64,000 nucleotides of DNA from positions 1,394,502-1,458,501 of the forward strand of contig NZ_FNWH01000006.1 of assembly GCF_900106585.1 (NCBI RefSeq), read 5' to 3'. The stretch is from Acidaminococcus timonensis (lineage in GTDB: Bacteria > Bacillota > Negativicutes > Acidaminococcales > Acidaminococcaceae). The notes beneath the pieces were generated by a model, which saw only the letters and a list, made by a program, of their open reading frames with translations, was not told the DNA's origin and searched no databases. This document shows, piece by piece, positions 1 to 7,890 of the stretch; position 1 is the first letter of the stretch; each line of letters starts with the position of its first letter. The position numbers and the translations under genes are program-made.

Positions 1-504
1 ATCGTTGATGTAATACTCCCGGGTCACATCGTACCCGGCGGCCTTCATCAGATTGGCCAGGGCACTGCCCACAGCCGCTCCCCGTCCATGGCCCACATGG
101 AGCGGACCGGTGGGATTGGCACTGACGTACTCGATCTGAATCTTTTCGCCCTTTTTCGGCGGCAGATTCCCATAGCTCTCCCCTTTGTCCACAATGGCCT
201 TCAGAGCGGCAGCCAGCCAGTCTTCCTTCAAGTAGAAGTTCAAAAATCCGGGACCGGCGATTTCCACTTTCTCCACCTGGGGGCAATCCAGGAATTCCTG
301 GACAGCTCCAGCGATCACCCGGGGTGCACAATGGAAATTCCGGGCCGCCTGCAACGCAAAATTGGTGGCAAAATCGCCAAAAGATTTCTGGGGCGGTACG
401 GTCAATACCACCGGTGCCAGTTCACCCTGGGGCAGTTTACCTGCCTCAATGGCTTTCCGGACGGCAGCTGTGACGGCTTCCGCCAGTACATTCTTCATGT
501 CCAC
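1..504 (-). CDS. argS: Arginyl-tRNA synthetase, N-terminal part (cut by window edge)
   Basis: Charges tRNA-Arg with arginine in the cytoplasm. About 168 N-terminal residues are present; the rest lies outside the window. The additional N-terminal domain typical of ArgRS (start MKNVLAEAV) is followed by the class I signature SANPTGPLHVGHGRG, with HVGH as the HIGH motif. A GTG at 504 lies 9 nt after an AGGAGG and is better placed than the in-frame ATG at 498 (15 nt away), so I use 504. The start overlaps the end of the DUF1934 gene by about 59 nt, implying translational coupling. Confidence 0.93.
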   Translation of the reverse strand, partial: MDMKNVLAEAVTAAVRKAIEAGKLPQGELAPVVLTVPPQKSFGDFATNFALQAARNFHCAPRVIAGAVQEFLDCPQVEKVEIAGPGFLNFYLKEDWLAAALKAIVDKGESYGNLPPKKGEKIQIEYVSANPTGPLHVGHGRGAAVGSALANLMKAAGYDVTREYYIND

Positions 505-925
505 TGATTTTTTCCTCCTCGATCTCAATTCGCAAACAAATCCTTCCACTGGGCTGATTGTCCATTTCCAAATCGTAGGACAGCCCCACCTTCCAGCTGT
601 GTTCCTGCCGGTCAATGGCCAGGCTGCGGGTGAACACCGTCATGGGCACAGTAAAATACGGGGTCCTGTATTGAAACGTACTGTTCCGGCCCCGTTCGTA
701 CTGCTGCCGATGTTCATAACGGCCGTGCCGGATTACCGTCAGAGAATCCTCCGTCCATTTCAGGGTGGTACGGGTCCCCTCCATGCCGGTGACTTTGGTT
801 TCTTCATACCGGACATAGGTGGTCCCATTCTTTTCCGTCAGCTGCCCGAAGGCCACCAGTGTAATGGGCTTCGTATCTCCCAGCCCCTGGCTTTCACTAT
901 GGATGGTAATCTTAACTGGTGTCAT
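446..925 (-). CDS. DUF1934 (YwiB-like) beta-barrel protein
   Basis: A 159-residue protein of the DUF1934/YwiB family. It starts MTPVKITIHSE and has the family's alternating beta pattern, with YVRYEETKVTGMEGTRTTLKW near residues 38-58. The family is a small lipocalin-like barrel often found just upstream of argS in Firmicutes, as here. Its molecular function is not established. The last ~18 codons run into the argS start region. A GTGGAG lies 5 nt before the ATG. No signal peptide or membrane segment is visible, so it is probably cytoplasmic. Confidence 0.85.
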   Translation of the reverse strand: MTPVKITIHSESQGLGDTKPITLVAFGQLTEKNGTTYVRYEETKVTGMEGTRTTLKWTEDSLTVIRHGRYEHRQQYERGRNSTFQYRTPYFTVPMTVFTRSLAIDRQEHSWKVGLSYDLEMDNQPSGRICLRIEIEEEKISGHEECTGGSRHSCRPESH

Positions 926-1001
926 GGCGTCTCCACAATAAGTAGAGGGTTGCCCCTGTGCAAGCCAGCACCATCAGCGCGGCGAAGGAGCAAGCCCTCA
1001 T
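912..1001 (-). CDS. Possible 29-residue membrane microprotein
   Basis: A short frame directly upstream of the DUF1934 gene, overlapping its first codons. It would encode a peptide starting MRACSFAALMVLA, then a hydrophobic stretch and a basic end WRRHDTS, consistent with a single membrane helix with positive-inside topology. There is no convincing Shine-Dalgarno before the ATG, so this is only a candidate. It is the only coding-like signal in the gap between DUF1934 and putP. Confidence 0.22.
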   Translation of the reverse strand: MRACSFAALMVLACTGATLYLLWRRHDTS

Positions 1002-1129
1002 TCGGATTTCGTTATGGTTGTTTTGTGCAGCAAAAAATGTAGTATCCTTGCCTTATTCTTGTTTATTTTATATTAATCCTCTCCAAAAGGCAAGAGGAAG
1101 CTCCGGGAAAGATGGAATTCTTTCCTTTG

Positions 1130-1159
1130 TTGCCACAATGATGGGTTCTATTATATAAT
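1130..1159 (+). promoter_or_regulatory. Promoter of putP
   Basis: TTGCCA (1130-1135), an 18-bp spacer and a perfect TATAAT (1154-1159), about 36 bp before the putP start. Sigma-A type by sequence. Confidence 0.7.
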
Positions 1160-1194
1160 GAAGGTTATTACGATATATGAAAGGAAGTGTGTCT

Positions 1195-2682
1195 ATGCAC
1201 ATCGCATTGAGCACGGTGATCGCCCTGGTCCTGTATTTTTCGGTCCTGATCGGGATCGGACTGATCACGTATAAAAAGGATGAGGACATGGAAGGCTACG
1301 CCCTAGGGGGACGGGCCCTGGGGCCCTGGGTCACTTCCATGAGTGCCGAAGCCTCGGACATGAGCGGCTGGATGCTCATGGGGCTGCCGGGCTATGCCTA
1401 CATGGCCGGCATCAGCGCCTTCTGGATTGCTCTAGGGCTGATCCTGGGCACCTGGGTGAACTGGGTGGTGATCGCCAAACGGCTGCGGATCTTCACCCGG
1501 GTCATGGGCAATGCCATCACCCTGCCGGAATACTTCGACAACCGGTTCTACGACAAACACAAAAAGCTGCGGATTGCTTCTGCCTTTTTCATTTTCATCT
1601 TTTTCCTGATCTACACCTCCTCCAGCTTTGTAGCCGGTGGCAAGCTGTTCAATACGGCTTTCGGGCTGGATTACCGGTATTCCCTGTTCCTGACGGCGGG
1701 CATCGTGGTGTTCTACACCCTGATGGGCGGTTTTGCAGCCGTATGCTGGACGGACCTGTTCCAGGGCTTTTTGATGTTCTTCTCCATCCTGGTGGTGCCC
1801 ATCACGGCCATGTACACCATCGGCGGGGTGGATGCCACCATGGAACGGCTGAATTCCATCAGCCCCAACTATTTCAACCTGTTCCAGGGCGCTGATGGCA
1901 GCATGCTGAGCCTGACCGCCATCATTTCCCTGCTGGCCTGGGGGCTGGGATATTTCGGCCAGCCCCATATCCTGGTGCGTTTCATGGCCATCCGGGATCC
2001 CAAAAGCATCAAACAGGCCACCCACATCGCGGTGACCTGGGTGGTGATTTCTCTGGCCATGGCCGTGCTGGTGGGGCTCACCGGGCGGGTCTATCTGGGA
2101 GACGTCCTCAAGGGGGGCGCCGCTGAAACGGTCTTCATCCAGATGACCGGTCATTTCTATCATCCCTTTGTGGCCGGGATCATCACATCCGGTATCCTGG
2201 GTGCCATCATGAGTACGTCGGACAGCCAGCTGCTGGTGGCTGCCTCCTCCTTCACCACGGACTTCTACAAGATCCTGATCAATCCGAAAGCCTCCGCAGG
2301 GGAACTGGTACGGATGAGCCGGATGATGATCATCGTGGTCTCCGCGCTTTCCCTGGTGCTGGCCATGAATCCTGACAGCATGATCCTAAACATCGTGTCC
2401 TATGCCTGGGCCGGATTCGGAGCCGCCTTCGGACCTCTGGTCCTCTTCTCCCTGTTCTGGCGGCGGATGACCACGGACGGGGCCTTTGCCGGCATCGTGG
2501 TGGGCGGTACCACGGTCCTGGTGTGGAAGAACTTCTTCGCCTTCACCGGGGTCTATGAAATCATTCCCGGATTCATCCTGTCCTCCCTGGCCATCCTGCT
2601 GGTCAGCAAGCTGGACAAGGAACCGGAACCGGACGTGGTGGCCCGGTACGACGAAGCCGTTGCAAAGCTGAGGGAAGAATGA
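1195..2682 (+). CDS. putP: Sodium/proline symporter
   Basis: A sodium:solute symporter family (SSS) protein of 495 residues with about 13 membrane segments, predicted to import proline with Na+. The signature GGRALGPWVTSMSAEASDMS near residues 38-57 matches PutP, including the conserved first-helix SAEASDMSGW segment; helices run to about residue 470. I prefer the ATG at 1195 (MHIALS) over the in-frame ATG at 1177 because AAAGGAAG lies 7-8 nt before 1195. The gene stands alone with its own promoter and terminator, so it is monocistronic. Confidence 0.93.
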   Translation: MHIALSTVIALVLYFSVLIGIGLITYKKDEDMEGYALGGRALGPWVTSMSAEASDMSGWMLMGLPGYAYMAGISAFWIALGLILGTWVNWVVIAKRLRIFTRVMGNAITLPEYFDNRFYDKHKKLRIASAFFIFIFFLIYTSSSFVAGGKLFNTAFGLDYRYSLFLTAGIVVFYTLMGGFAAVCWTDLFQGFLMFFSILVVPITAMYTIGGVDATMERLNSISPNYFNLFQGADGSMLSLTAIISLLAWGLGYFGQPHILVRFMAIRDPKSIKQATHIAVTWVVISLAMAVLVGLTGRVYLGDVLKGGAAETVFIQMTGHFYHPFVAGIITSGILGAIMSTSDSQLLVAASSFTTDFYKILINPKASAGELVRMSRMMIIVVSALSLVLAMNPDSMILNIVSYAWAGFGAAFGPLVLFSLFWRRMTTDGAFAGIVVGGTTVLVWKNFFAFTGVYEIIPGFILSSLAILLVSKLDKEPEPDVVARYDEAVAKLREE

Positions 2683-2700
2683 TCCTACGAAAGAGAAAAG

Positions 2701-2745
2701 AAGCCGTGAGCAAATGCCAGGCATTTGCTCACGGCTTCTTTTTTA
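2701..2745. terminator. Bidirectional rho-independent terminator
   Basis: A perfect 17-bp stem (2701-2717 with 2721-2737) and a 3-nt loop, followed by a T run on the plus strand and a T-rich tract on the minus strand. It serves both putP and the convergent GerMN lipoprotein gene. Confidence 0.9.
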
Positions 2746-2759
2746 TCTGGGGACGGCTG

Positions 2760-3308
2760 TTACTTTGCAATGTATGATTTGTTCCGCTTCAACGGGGTTT
2801 CCAGGTCCTGTCCTCCCAGCACCGTAACCTTTTTGCCGGCACTGGTAAACTGTACGGACTGGATCTCCGGCAGTTCCGTCAGGGTATCCACGATGGCATA
2901 CAGCATCAGCACCGTATCCTGGTCTCCCCTGCGGGTGCGGAATTCCTTGCTGAAATCCACCGTAGCCACCTGGCCCTTCACCGTGACCTTGTTGACTTTC
3001 AAGCCTTTGGGGAACGTGGTGTCCCCCTCCGGCCGCTTCTCCACCAGTTCCTTCAGGAGCTGCAGGGGCAGCTTCTCCCGGCTGGCGGTGAGCTTCACCG
3101 TACCGGCGGTGAGCTTGCCGCCCTTCCCGGCCCGGTAGATAGTAAACTGGCTGGCTTGGGTCCGAGATGCTTTCTGATCCTGTTCTGCCACGGTCTGCCC
3201 GCTTTTCGGGGCATCCGGGTTCGTCGTCTGGGCCGCTCCGCAGCCGCCCAGAAACAGTCCGGCTCCCACCAGGAGCACGGCGGTCCATTGGGTCAGCGTT
3301 TTCTGCAT
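2760..3308 (-). CDS. GerMN-domain lipoprotein
   Basis: A 182-residue predicted lipoprotein. The signal peptide ends in the lipobox LFLGGC, then comes a low-complexity linker, then a GerMN domain (about residues 55-175: KLTAGTVKLTASREKLPLQLLKELV cut short here, and VATVDFSKEF). GerMN domains occur in sporulation proteins and in cell-surface lipoproteins of non-sporulating Firmicutes. A TTG at 3317 gives a longer frame, but GGGAGG is 9 nt before the ATG at 3308. It lies 5 nt after the amidase gene, so the pair is probably co-transcribed and linked to wall turnover. Confidence 0.82.
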   Translation of the reverse strand: MQKTLTQWTAVLLVGAGLFLGGCGAAQTTNPDAPKSGQTVAEQDQKASRTQASQFTIYRAGKGGKLTAGTVKLTASREKLPLQLLKELVEKRPEGDTTFPKGLKVNKVTVKGQVATVDFSKEFRTRRGDQDTVLMLYAIVDTLTELPEIQSVQFTSAGKKVTVLGGQDLETPLKRNKSYIAK

Positions 3309-3313
3309 AGGCT

Positions 3314-4414
3314 TCAACCTCCCTGGTGCTGATTGTAGAAGTCTTCGATTCCGTCGGCAATAGCGTTGGCCACCTTATTCTGGAACCAATCGGAAATCAG
3401 CAGTTTCTCTTCCCGGGCATTGGTCAGGAACAGACATTCCACCAGTGCACCCGGCATGGTGCTCCGCTTGTTCACATAGAAGTTGGCGAACCGTACGCCC
3501 AGATCATCCACATCGGCTGTCTTCATCAGCTGGTCCTGGATGCACTGGGCCACCTGGATATCATACTTGGTCTTGGGATAATAATAGGTGGAGAACCCGC
3601 CTACGCTGGTATTTTCGCTGGCATTGATATGGATGCTGATGAACATGTCCGAATGGCTGTTTTCCGCCACATCCACCCGTGCCTGCAGTTCTTCGGCATC
3701 GGTGGCATCGGGCCCGTACACATCCACGTCCGTGGTCCGGGTCATATAGACAATGGCACCCTTCTTCTCCAGCAGAGCCTTCACCTTCTTGGTGATGGGC
3801 AGCGTCACGTCCTTTTCAAAGGTCCCTGTGCGCAGTCCGTGGGTCCCGGGATCCGTGCCGCCGTGGCCGGCATCCAGGGTGATCCGTTTGCCCCGGATGC
3901 CGCCCACTACGGAATAGGTATTGCCGAACCGGGGTCCGCTGGGCTTGGTCCAGGGAGAGCTGCTGGGCCGTTTGGTATTCTTCGGCGTGAACGTTTTCTG
4001 AGGCGGTGCCGCGATCACGTCCACCACCACCCGGGTGGGCCGTTTGGCAACCCGGTCTTCCTTCAGGCTGAACACATTGAACATTCCCTTTTGCAGGGGT
4101 TTCTTCATATTCACATGGACCACTGTGGAATTGACCTTCCGTTCCAGATACACCCGGGATACATAGGTGGCATTCTTGGGCGTGGTCACCCGGGGAATGG
4201 AGGACTTCAGATTGCCGTACACGGTAACCCGCAGTTCATTGTCCAGCATCTCCGTCTTATATTTCGTCGCCTGGTTGGTATCCAGGACGATCCGCAACCG
4301 TCCATTGGGATTGACACCGTAGACCACATTCTGGATTTTCGACGCTGCCTGGGCGTTGCCCGTTCCCAGACACGCCACCAGACAGAAAACAAGTAACAGC
4401 AGTTTTTTTAACAC
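3314..4414 (-). CDS. N-acetylmuramoyl-L-alanine amidase with AMIN domain
   Basis: An exported zinc amidase that cleaves the amide bond between muramic acid and the stem peptide. It has 366 residues: a signal peptide ending near AQAAS, an AMIN targeting domain (about 25-135), a Ser/Pro-rich linker (about 138-165), then Amidase_3 (about 175-362). Visible zinc ligands are His184 (DAGHGG), Glu200 (TFEKD) and His262 (SIHINAS); the catalytic Glu is Glu326 (ALVECLF). It starts with GTG, 6 nt after GAGGAGG. The AMIN plus Amidase_3 layout resembles AmiC-type cell-separation amidases. Confidence 0.93.
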   Translation of the reverse strand: MLKKLLLLVFCLVACLGTGNAQAASKIQNVVYGVNPNGRLRIVLDTNQATKYKTEMLDNELRVTVYGNLKSSIPRVTTPKNATYVSRVYLERKVNSTVVHVNMKKPLQKGMFNVFSLKEDRVAKRPTRVVVDVIAAPPQKTFTPKNTKRPSSSPWTKPSGPRFGNTYSVVGGIRGKRITLDAGHGGTDPGTHGLRTGTFEKDVTLPITKKVKALLEKKGAIVYMTRTTDVDVYGPDATDAEELQARVDVAENSHSDMFISIHINASENTSVGGFSTYYYPKTKYDIQVAQCIQDQLMKTADVDDLGVRFANFYVNKRSTMPGALVECLFLTNAREEKLLISDWFQNKVANAIADGIEDFYNQHQGG

Positions 4415-4473
4415 CTTGAACCTCCTCTGGGGAAATCAGCCGAGCTTTCCGCCGACTTCCGACATACCCGGCC

Positions 4474-4502
4474 ATTGTAACACGTTCTTCCTCTGTGTGC
4501 AA
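4474..4502 (-). promoter_or_regulatory. Promoter of the amidase/GerMN operon
   Basis: Minus strand TTGCAC (4502-4497), a 17-bp spacer and TACAAT (4479-4474), about 60 bp upstream of the GTG start. Confidence 0.7.
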
Positions 4503-4512
4503 ATGGTCAGGG

Positions 4513-6015
4513 TCATCTGGCTTTTGTCCGGTCGATGGCCTGGGGCAGTTTTTCCAGCAGATCACCGGCTGCCAGGCCGATGGTACCGTTTGCAGCGGCC
4601 AGATCACCGGCCAGCCCATGGAGGTATACGCCGCAGCAGGCAGCCCGCACCAGGTTCAGTCCCTGGCCCAGCAGGGCGGCAATGGTACCGGTGAGCACAT
4701 CACCGCAGCCGCCGGTGGCCATCCCTTCGTTCCCGGTGGTATTGATGTAGATCTGGCCATCGGGTTGGGCAATGATGGTGGGGGTACATTTCAGCACCAC
4801 CACAGCCTGCCACTTCCTGGCCCCTTCCCGGGCTGCCGCCACCGGATCCTCCAGCACCTGGCTGACCGGTACGCCCAGCAACCGGGCCATTTCTCCCGGA
4901 TGGGGGGTAAATATTTTATGTTTCAGGGATTGCAGCAGGGCATCGTCCCCGGCCAGGGCATTGAGCCCGTCCGCATCCAAGACCAGCGGCTGCTGCAACT
5001 GGGGCAGAAGTTCCCGCAGATACTGGACGGTTTCCGGTGCCTTTCCGGCGCCCGGTCCGGCGGCTACTACATCGTAGGCCTGGAAGGCTTTCAGACTTGC
5101 TTCCGTCACCGGCCGCACCATCACTTCCGTGGATTTGATGATCAGCGGCTGCAGCACTTCCGGCTGGGTATACAGGGTCACCAGACCGGCCCCGGCCCGC
5201 ACAGCGGCCTTGGAGCACAGTTCCGCCGCCCCGGCATAGCCCAGGCTGCCGGCCAGGATGCCGATGCGCCCGTTCATGCCCTTATGGGCATTGGGAGGCC
5301 GTTTGGGCAGGGTGTGCTGCACCAGATCCTCTGTCAACAGTTCTGCCCGGCTTTCTGCTTCCAGGACAAGAGAAGGCGGTGTATCCAGATCGGCCAGGAC
5401 GATCCTGCCCGTATAACCGGCACCGGGGTACAGATACAGCCCCGGTTTGGGCGCAATCATGGTCACGGTCAGCCGGGCGTGGAGGGCCACGTCCGTATGG
5501 CCCGTATCAGCAGCCACCCCGCTGGGGATATCCACGGCCAGTACGGGTACAGGAACCATCTGCAGGGTCTCCAGCAGGGACCGGATGGGTTCCCGCACCT
5601 TGCCGTGGAAGCTGGTTCCCAGCAGGGCATCCACAAACAGATCCGCCTGGGCACAGGCCTGGAGCACATCGTTCTGGTCCTTTTCCCAACGCAGGATGGT
5701 AAAGGGGAAGCTGGCATCGATCTTATACTGGAGAGCGGCTCCCGGGCCGAAGCTTTCCGGCGCCTCGGCCAGTACCAGGGTCACCAGGGCACCCCGCTTC
5801 AACAGGAACCGGGCAGCGGCCAGTCCATCTCCGCCGTTGTTGCCCTTGCCCACGAACAGGATGATTTTCCTGTCCTTCACAGTCTCCAGCAGTTCCTGGG
5901 CAGCATCGGCCACAGCCCGGCCTGCATTCTCGATCAGGACTGCTTCCGGGATCCCCATCTCGCCGATGGCTTTCGTATCCACTTTTTTCATGGCTGCACT
6001 TGCAATGAGTTTCAT
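4513..6015 (-). CDS. nnrD: Bifunctional NAD(P)H-hydrate epimerase / ADP-dependent dehydratase
   Basis: Repairs damaged NAD(P)H hydrates. It has 500 residues. The N-terminal YjeF_N epimerase half (about 1-215) carries GKGNNGGDGLAAARFL near residues 58-73. The C-terminal ribokinase-like dehydratase half (about 225-500) carries the signature TGNEGMATGGCGDVLTGTIA. The fused layout is the common bacterial one. The start is the ATG at 6015 (MKLIASAAMK), 6 nt after GGAGG; a longer frame would run into acpS. It follows acpS by 1 nt, the usual acpS-nnr neighbourhood. Confidence 0.95.
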   Translation of the reverse strand: MKLIASAAMKKVDTKAIGEMGIPEAVLIENAGRAVADAAQELLETVKDRKIILFVGKGNNGGDGLAAARFLLKRGALVTLVLAEAPESFGPGAALQYKIDASFPFTILRWEKDQNDVLQACAQADLFVDALLGTSFHGKVREPIRSLLETLQMVPVPVLAVDIPSGVAADTGHTDVALHARLTVTMIAPKPGLYLYPGAGYTGRIVLADLDTPPSLVLEAESRAELLTEDLVQHTLPKRPPNAHKGMNGRIGILAGSLGYAGAAELCSKAAVRAGAGLVTLYTQPEVLQPLIIKSTEVMVRPVTEASLKAFQAYDVVAAGPGAGKAPETVQYLRELLPQLQQPLVLDADGLNALAGDDALLQSLKHKIFTPHPGEMARLLGVPVSQVLEDPVAAAREGARKWQAVVVLKCTPTIIAQPDGQIYINTTGNEGMATGGCGDVLTGTIAALLGQGLNLVRAACCGVYLHGLAGDLAAANGTIGLAAGDLLEKLPQAIDRTKAR

Positions 6016-6016
6016 C

Positions 6017-6391
6017 TTATTCCTCCAACAGTACTTGGGCAATGGCATTTTCCGCAGTATGGCTCAGGCTTACATGGATCCGTTCCACCTGCCGGGTCAG
6101 AGCGGCTACCCGCAGCTGTCCCATGAGATGGAGCCGGGGAGCCCCGGTCTTTTCATCCACCAGGATTTCCACCTGCTGGAGCTGGCTCAGATGGATGCCC
6201 GTCCCCAGGGCCTTGCCCAGGGCTTCCTTGGCCGCATACCGGGCTGCATAGGATTCCACACTGTGGGCGCCCTTCTTTTCGCAATAGGCGATTTCCTCGT
6301 CGGTAAATACTTTTTCCCTGAAGCCTGTCTGTTTCAGGGCCCGTTCCATCCGGCCCACTTCCAGGATATCCACACCGATTCCAATGATCAT
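6017..6391 (-). CDS. acpS: Holo-[acyl-carrier-protein] synthase
   Basis: Transfers the 4'-phosphopantetheine arm of CoA to apo-ACP for fatty acid synthesis. It has 124 residues, normal for AcpS. It shows IIGIGVDILEVGRMERAL at the N-terminus (Asp binds Mg2+), then FTDEEIAYC and the ARYAAKEALGKALGTG motif with the metal-binding Glu. The ATG at 6391 is 7 nt after AGAAGGA and is preferred to the TTG at 6397. It is coupled to the downstream nnrD gene. Confidence 0.95.
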   Translation of the reverse strand: MIIGIGVDILEVGRMERALKQTGFREKVFTDEEIAYCEKKGAHSVESYAARYAAKEALGKALGTGIHLSQLQQVEILVDEKTGAPRLHLMGQLRVAALTRQVERIHVSLSHTAENAIAQVLLEE

Positions 6392-6475
6392 ACCCAATTC
6401 CTTCTTTCAATGCTTTTTTATCATAAAGAATGAATGTAACAAACTCTTGACAAATCCGTGTCCTTTCGGAATTTT

Positions 6476-7795
6476 CTAGCGGCTGTGTTCCCGCTTCCAG
6501 TCCTTGATCTGCTGCAGCCGGACCTTATACCGGGCCTCCAGGCCCTGCTCCGTGGGATGATAGTAGGTCCGGTCCTTCAAGGCATCGGGCAGACACTGCA
6601 TGGCCGCCATCTTCTCTTTCGTATCGTGGGCGTATACATACCCCCTGCCGTAGCCAAGGTCCTTCATGAGCCGGGTCGGCGCATTGCGGATATTCATGGG
6701 TACCGGTTCGTTCAGGTGCTTCTGGGCATCCCCTTTCGCCTCATTGTAGGCCAGCTCCATGGCATTGGATTTGGGCGCCATGGCCAGATAGATCACTGCA
6801 TGGGTCAGGTTCACAGAACATTCGGGCATGCCGATGAAGTGGCAGGCCTGGTAGGCCGCCACTGCGATCTCCAGACCACGGGAATCGGCCAGTCCCACGT
6901 CCTCACTGGCGAAGCGTACCACCCGCCGGGCGATGTAGAGAGGATCCTCCCCGGCTTCCAGCATCCGGGCCAGCCAGTACACCGCCGCATCGGGATCCGA
7001 ATTCCGCATGGATTTGTGCAGGGCGGAGATCAGATTGTAATGTTCTTCCCCGGACTTGTCGTAGAGCAGGGATTTTTTGGCCGTACACTGCTCGATCAGT
7101 TCCCGGGTCACATGGATGCCGTCGTCCTTCTTTTCCCCGTTCAGCACCACCATTTCCAGGGTGGAAAGGGCTGACCGGGCGTCCCCGTTGGAGAATTCAG
7201 CCAGGAAATCCAGGCATCCCTCCTCCATATGGACATTTTCATTGCCAAAGCCCCGGGGATCCCTAAGGGCATGCTGGAGGATCTTTTTGATATCCTCCCT
7301 GCCCAGCGCCTTCAGTACAAACACCTTGCAGCGGCTGAGCAGGGCTCCGTTCACCTCAAAGGAAGGATTTTCCGTGGTGGCCCCGATCAGGATGATGGCC
7401 CCTTTTTCCACAAAAGGCAGGAACGCATCCTGCTGGGCCCGGTTGAACCGATGGATTTCGTCCACGAACACGATGGTCCGTCCCCCGAACCGCCGGTTGT
7501 CATCCGCTCTCTGCATCACCGTACGGATTTCCTTGATGCCGCTGGTGACGGCTGAAAAATTGATGAAATTGGCCCGGGTGGTATGTGCGATGATTTGGGC
7601 CAGTGTGGTCTTGCCCACACCGGGAGGTCCCCAGAAGATCATGGAAGAAATCCGGTCTTCCTCAATCAGATTCCGCAGGATCTTGCCGGGGCCCAGCAGC
7701 TGCTCCTGCCCCACGAACTCATCCAGGGTGCGGGGGCGCAGCCGGGCCGCCAGGGGTTCCTCCGCCGGGGGAGCGAACAGACTGTCTTCTTCCAT
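6476..7795 (-). CDS. rarA: Replication-associated recombination protein RarA (AAA+ ATPase)
   Basis: A clamp-loader-like ATPase (RarA/MgsA, Wss1-interacting family) acting at stalled forks. It has 439 residues. The Walker A is GPPGVGKTT (about 54-62), the Walker B is IVFVDEIHRFNRAQQDA, and sensor 1 is ILIGATTENPSF. The C-terminal MgsA tetramerisation domain follows, with the ALHKSMRNSDPDAAVYWLARM segment split by helices. The start at 7795 (MEEDSLF) lies 8-9 nt after AAGGAGG. Confidence 0.95.
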   Translation of the reverse strand: MEEDSLFAPPAEEPLAARLRPRTLDEFVGQEQLLGPGKILRNLIEEDRISSMIFWGPPGVGKTTLAQIIAHTTRANFINFSAVTSGIKEIRTVMQRADDNRRFGGRTIVFVDEIHRFNRAQQDAFLPFVEKGAIILIGATTENPSFEVNGALLSRCKVFVLKALGREDIKKILQHALRDPRGFGNENVHMEEGCLDFLAEFSNGDARSALSTLEMVVLNGEKKDDGIHVTRELIEQCTAKKSLLYDKSGEEHYNLISALHKSMRNSDPDAAVYWLARMLEAGEDPLYIARRVVRFASEDVGLADSRGLEIAVAAYQACHFIGMPECSVNLTHAVIYLAMAPKSNAMELAYNEAKGDAQKHLNEPVPMNIRNAPTRLMKDLGYGRGYVYAHDTKEKMAAMQCLPDALKDRTYYHPTEQGLEARYKVRLQQIKDWKREHSR

Positions 7796-7825
7796 GGAAT
7801 CCACCTCCTTGTTTCCGTAACTTTC

Positions 7826-7831
7826 ATTATA
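7826..7831 (-). promoter_or_regulatory. Probable -10 element of rarA
   Basis: TATAAT on the minus strand, about 30 bp upstream of the rarA start and just after the clc terminator. A TTGTTT 15 bp further upstream is a poor -35 candidate. Confidence 0.45.
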
Positions 7832-7849
7832 CCATGATTTCCACAGAAA

Positions 7850-7890
7850 CAAAAAATGAAACCGGGGAGCTGCGCTCACACGGTTTCATT
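7850..7890 (-). terminator. Terminator of the ABC-lysA-clc operon
   Basis: A 10-bp stem (7881-7890 with 7855-7864) followed by a T run on the minus strand. The upstream arm is built from the last codons of the clc gene (Asn-Glu-Thr-Val and stop). Confidence 0.75.

Noticed and set aside
4495-6126. A 543-codon open frame on the plus strand
   Set aside because: Antisense to nnrD, whose two domains are unambiguous.
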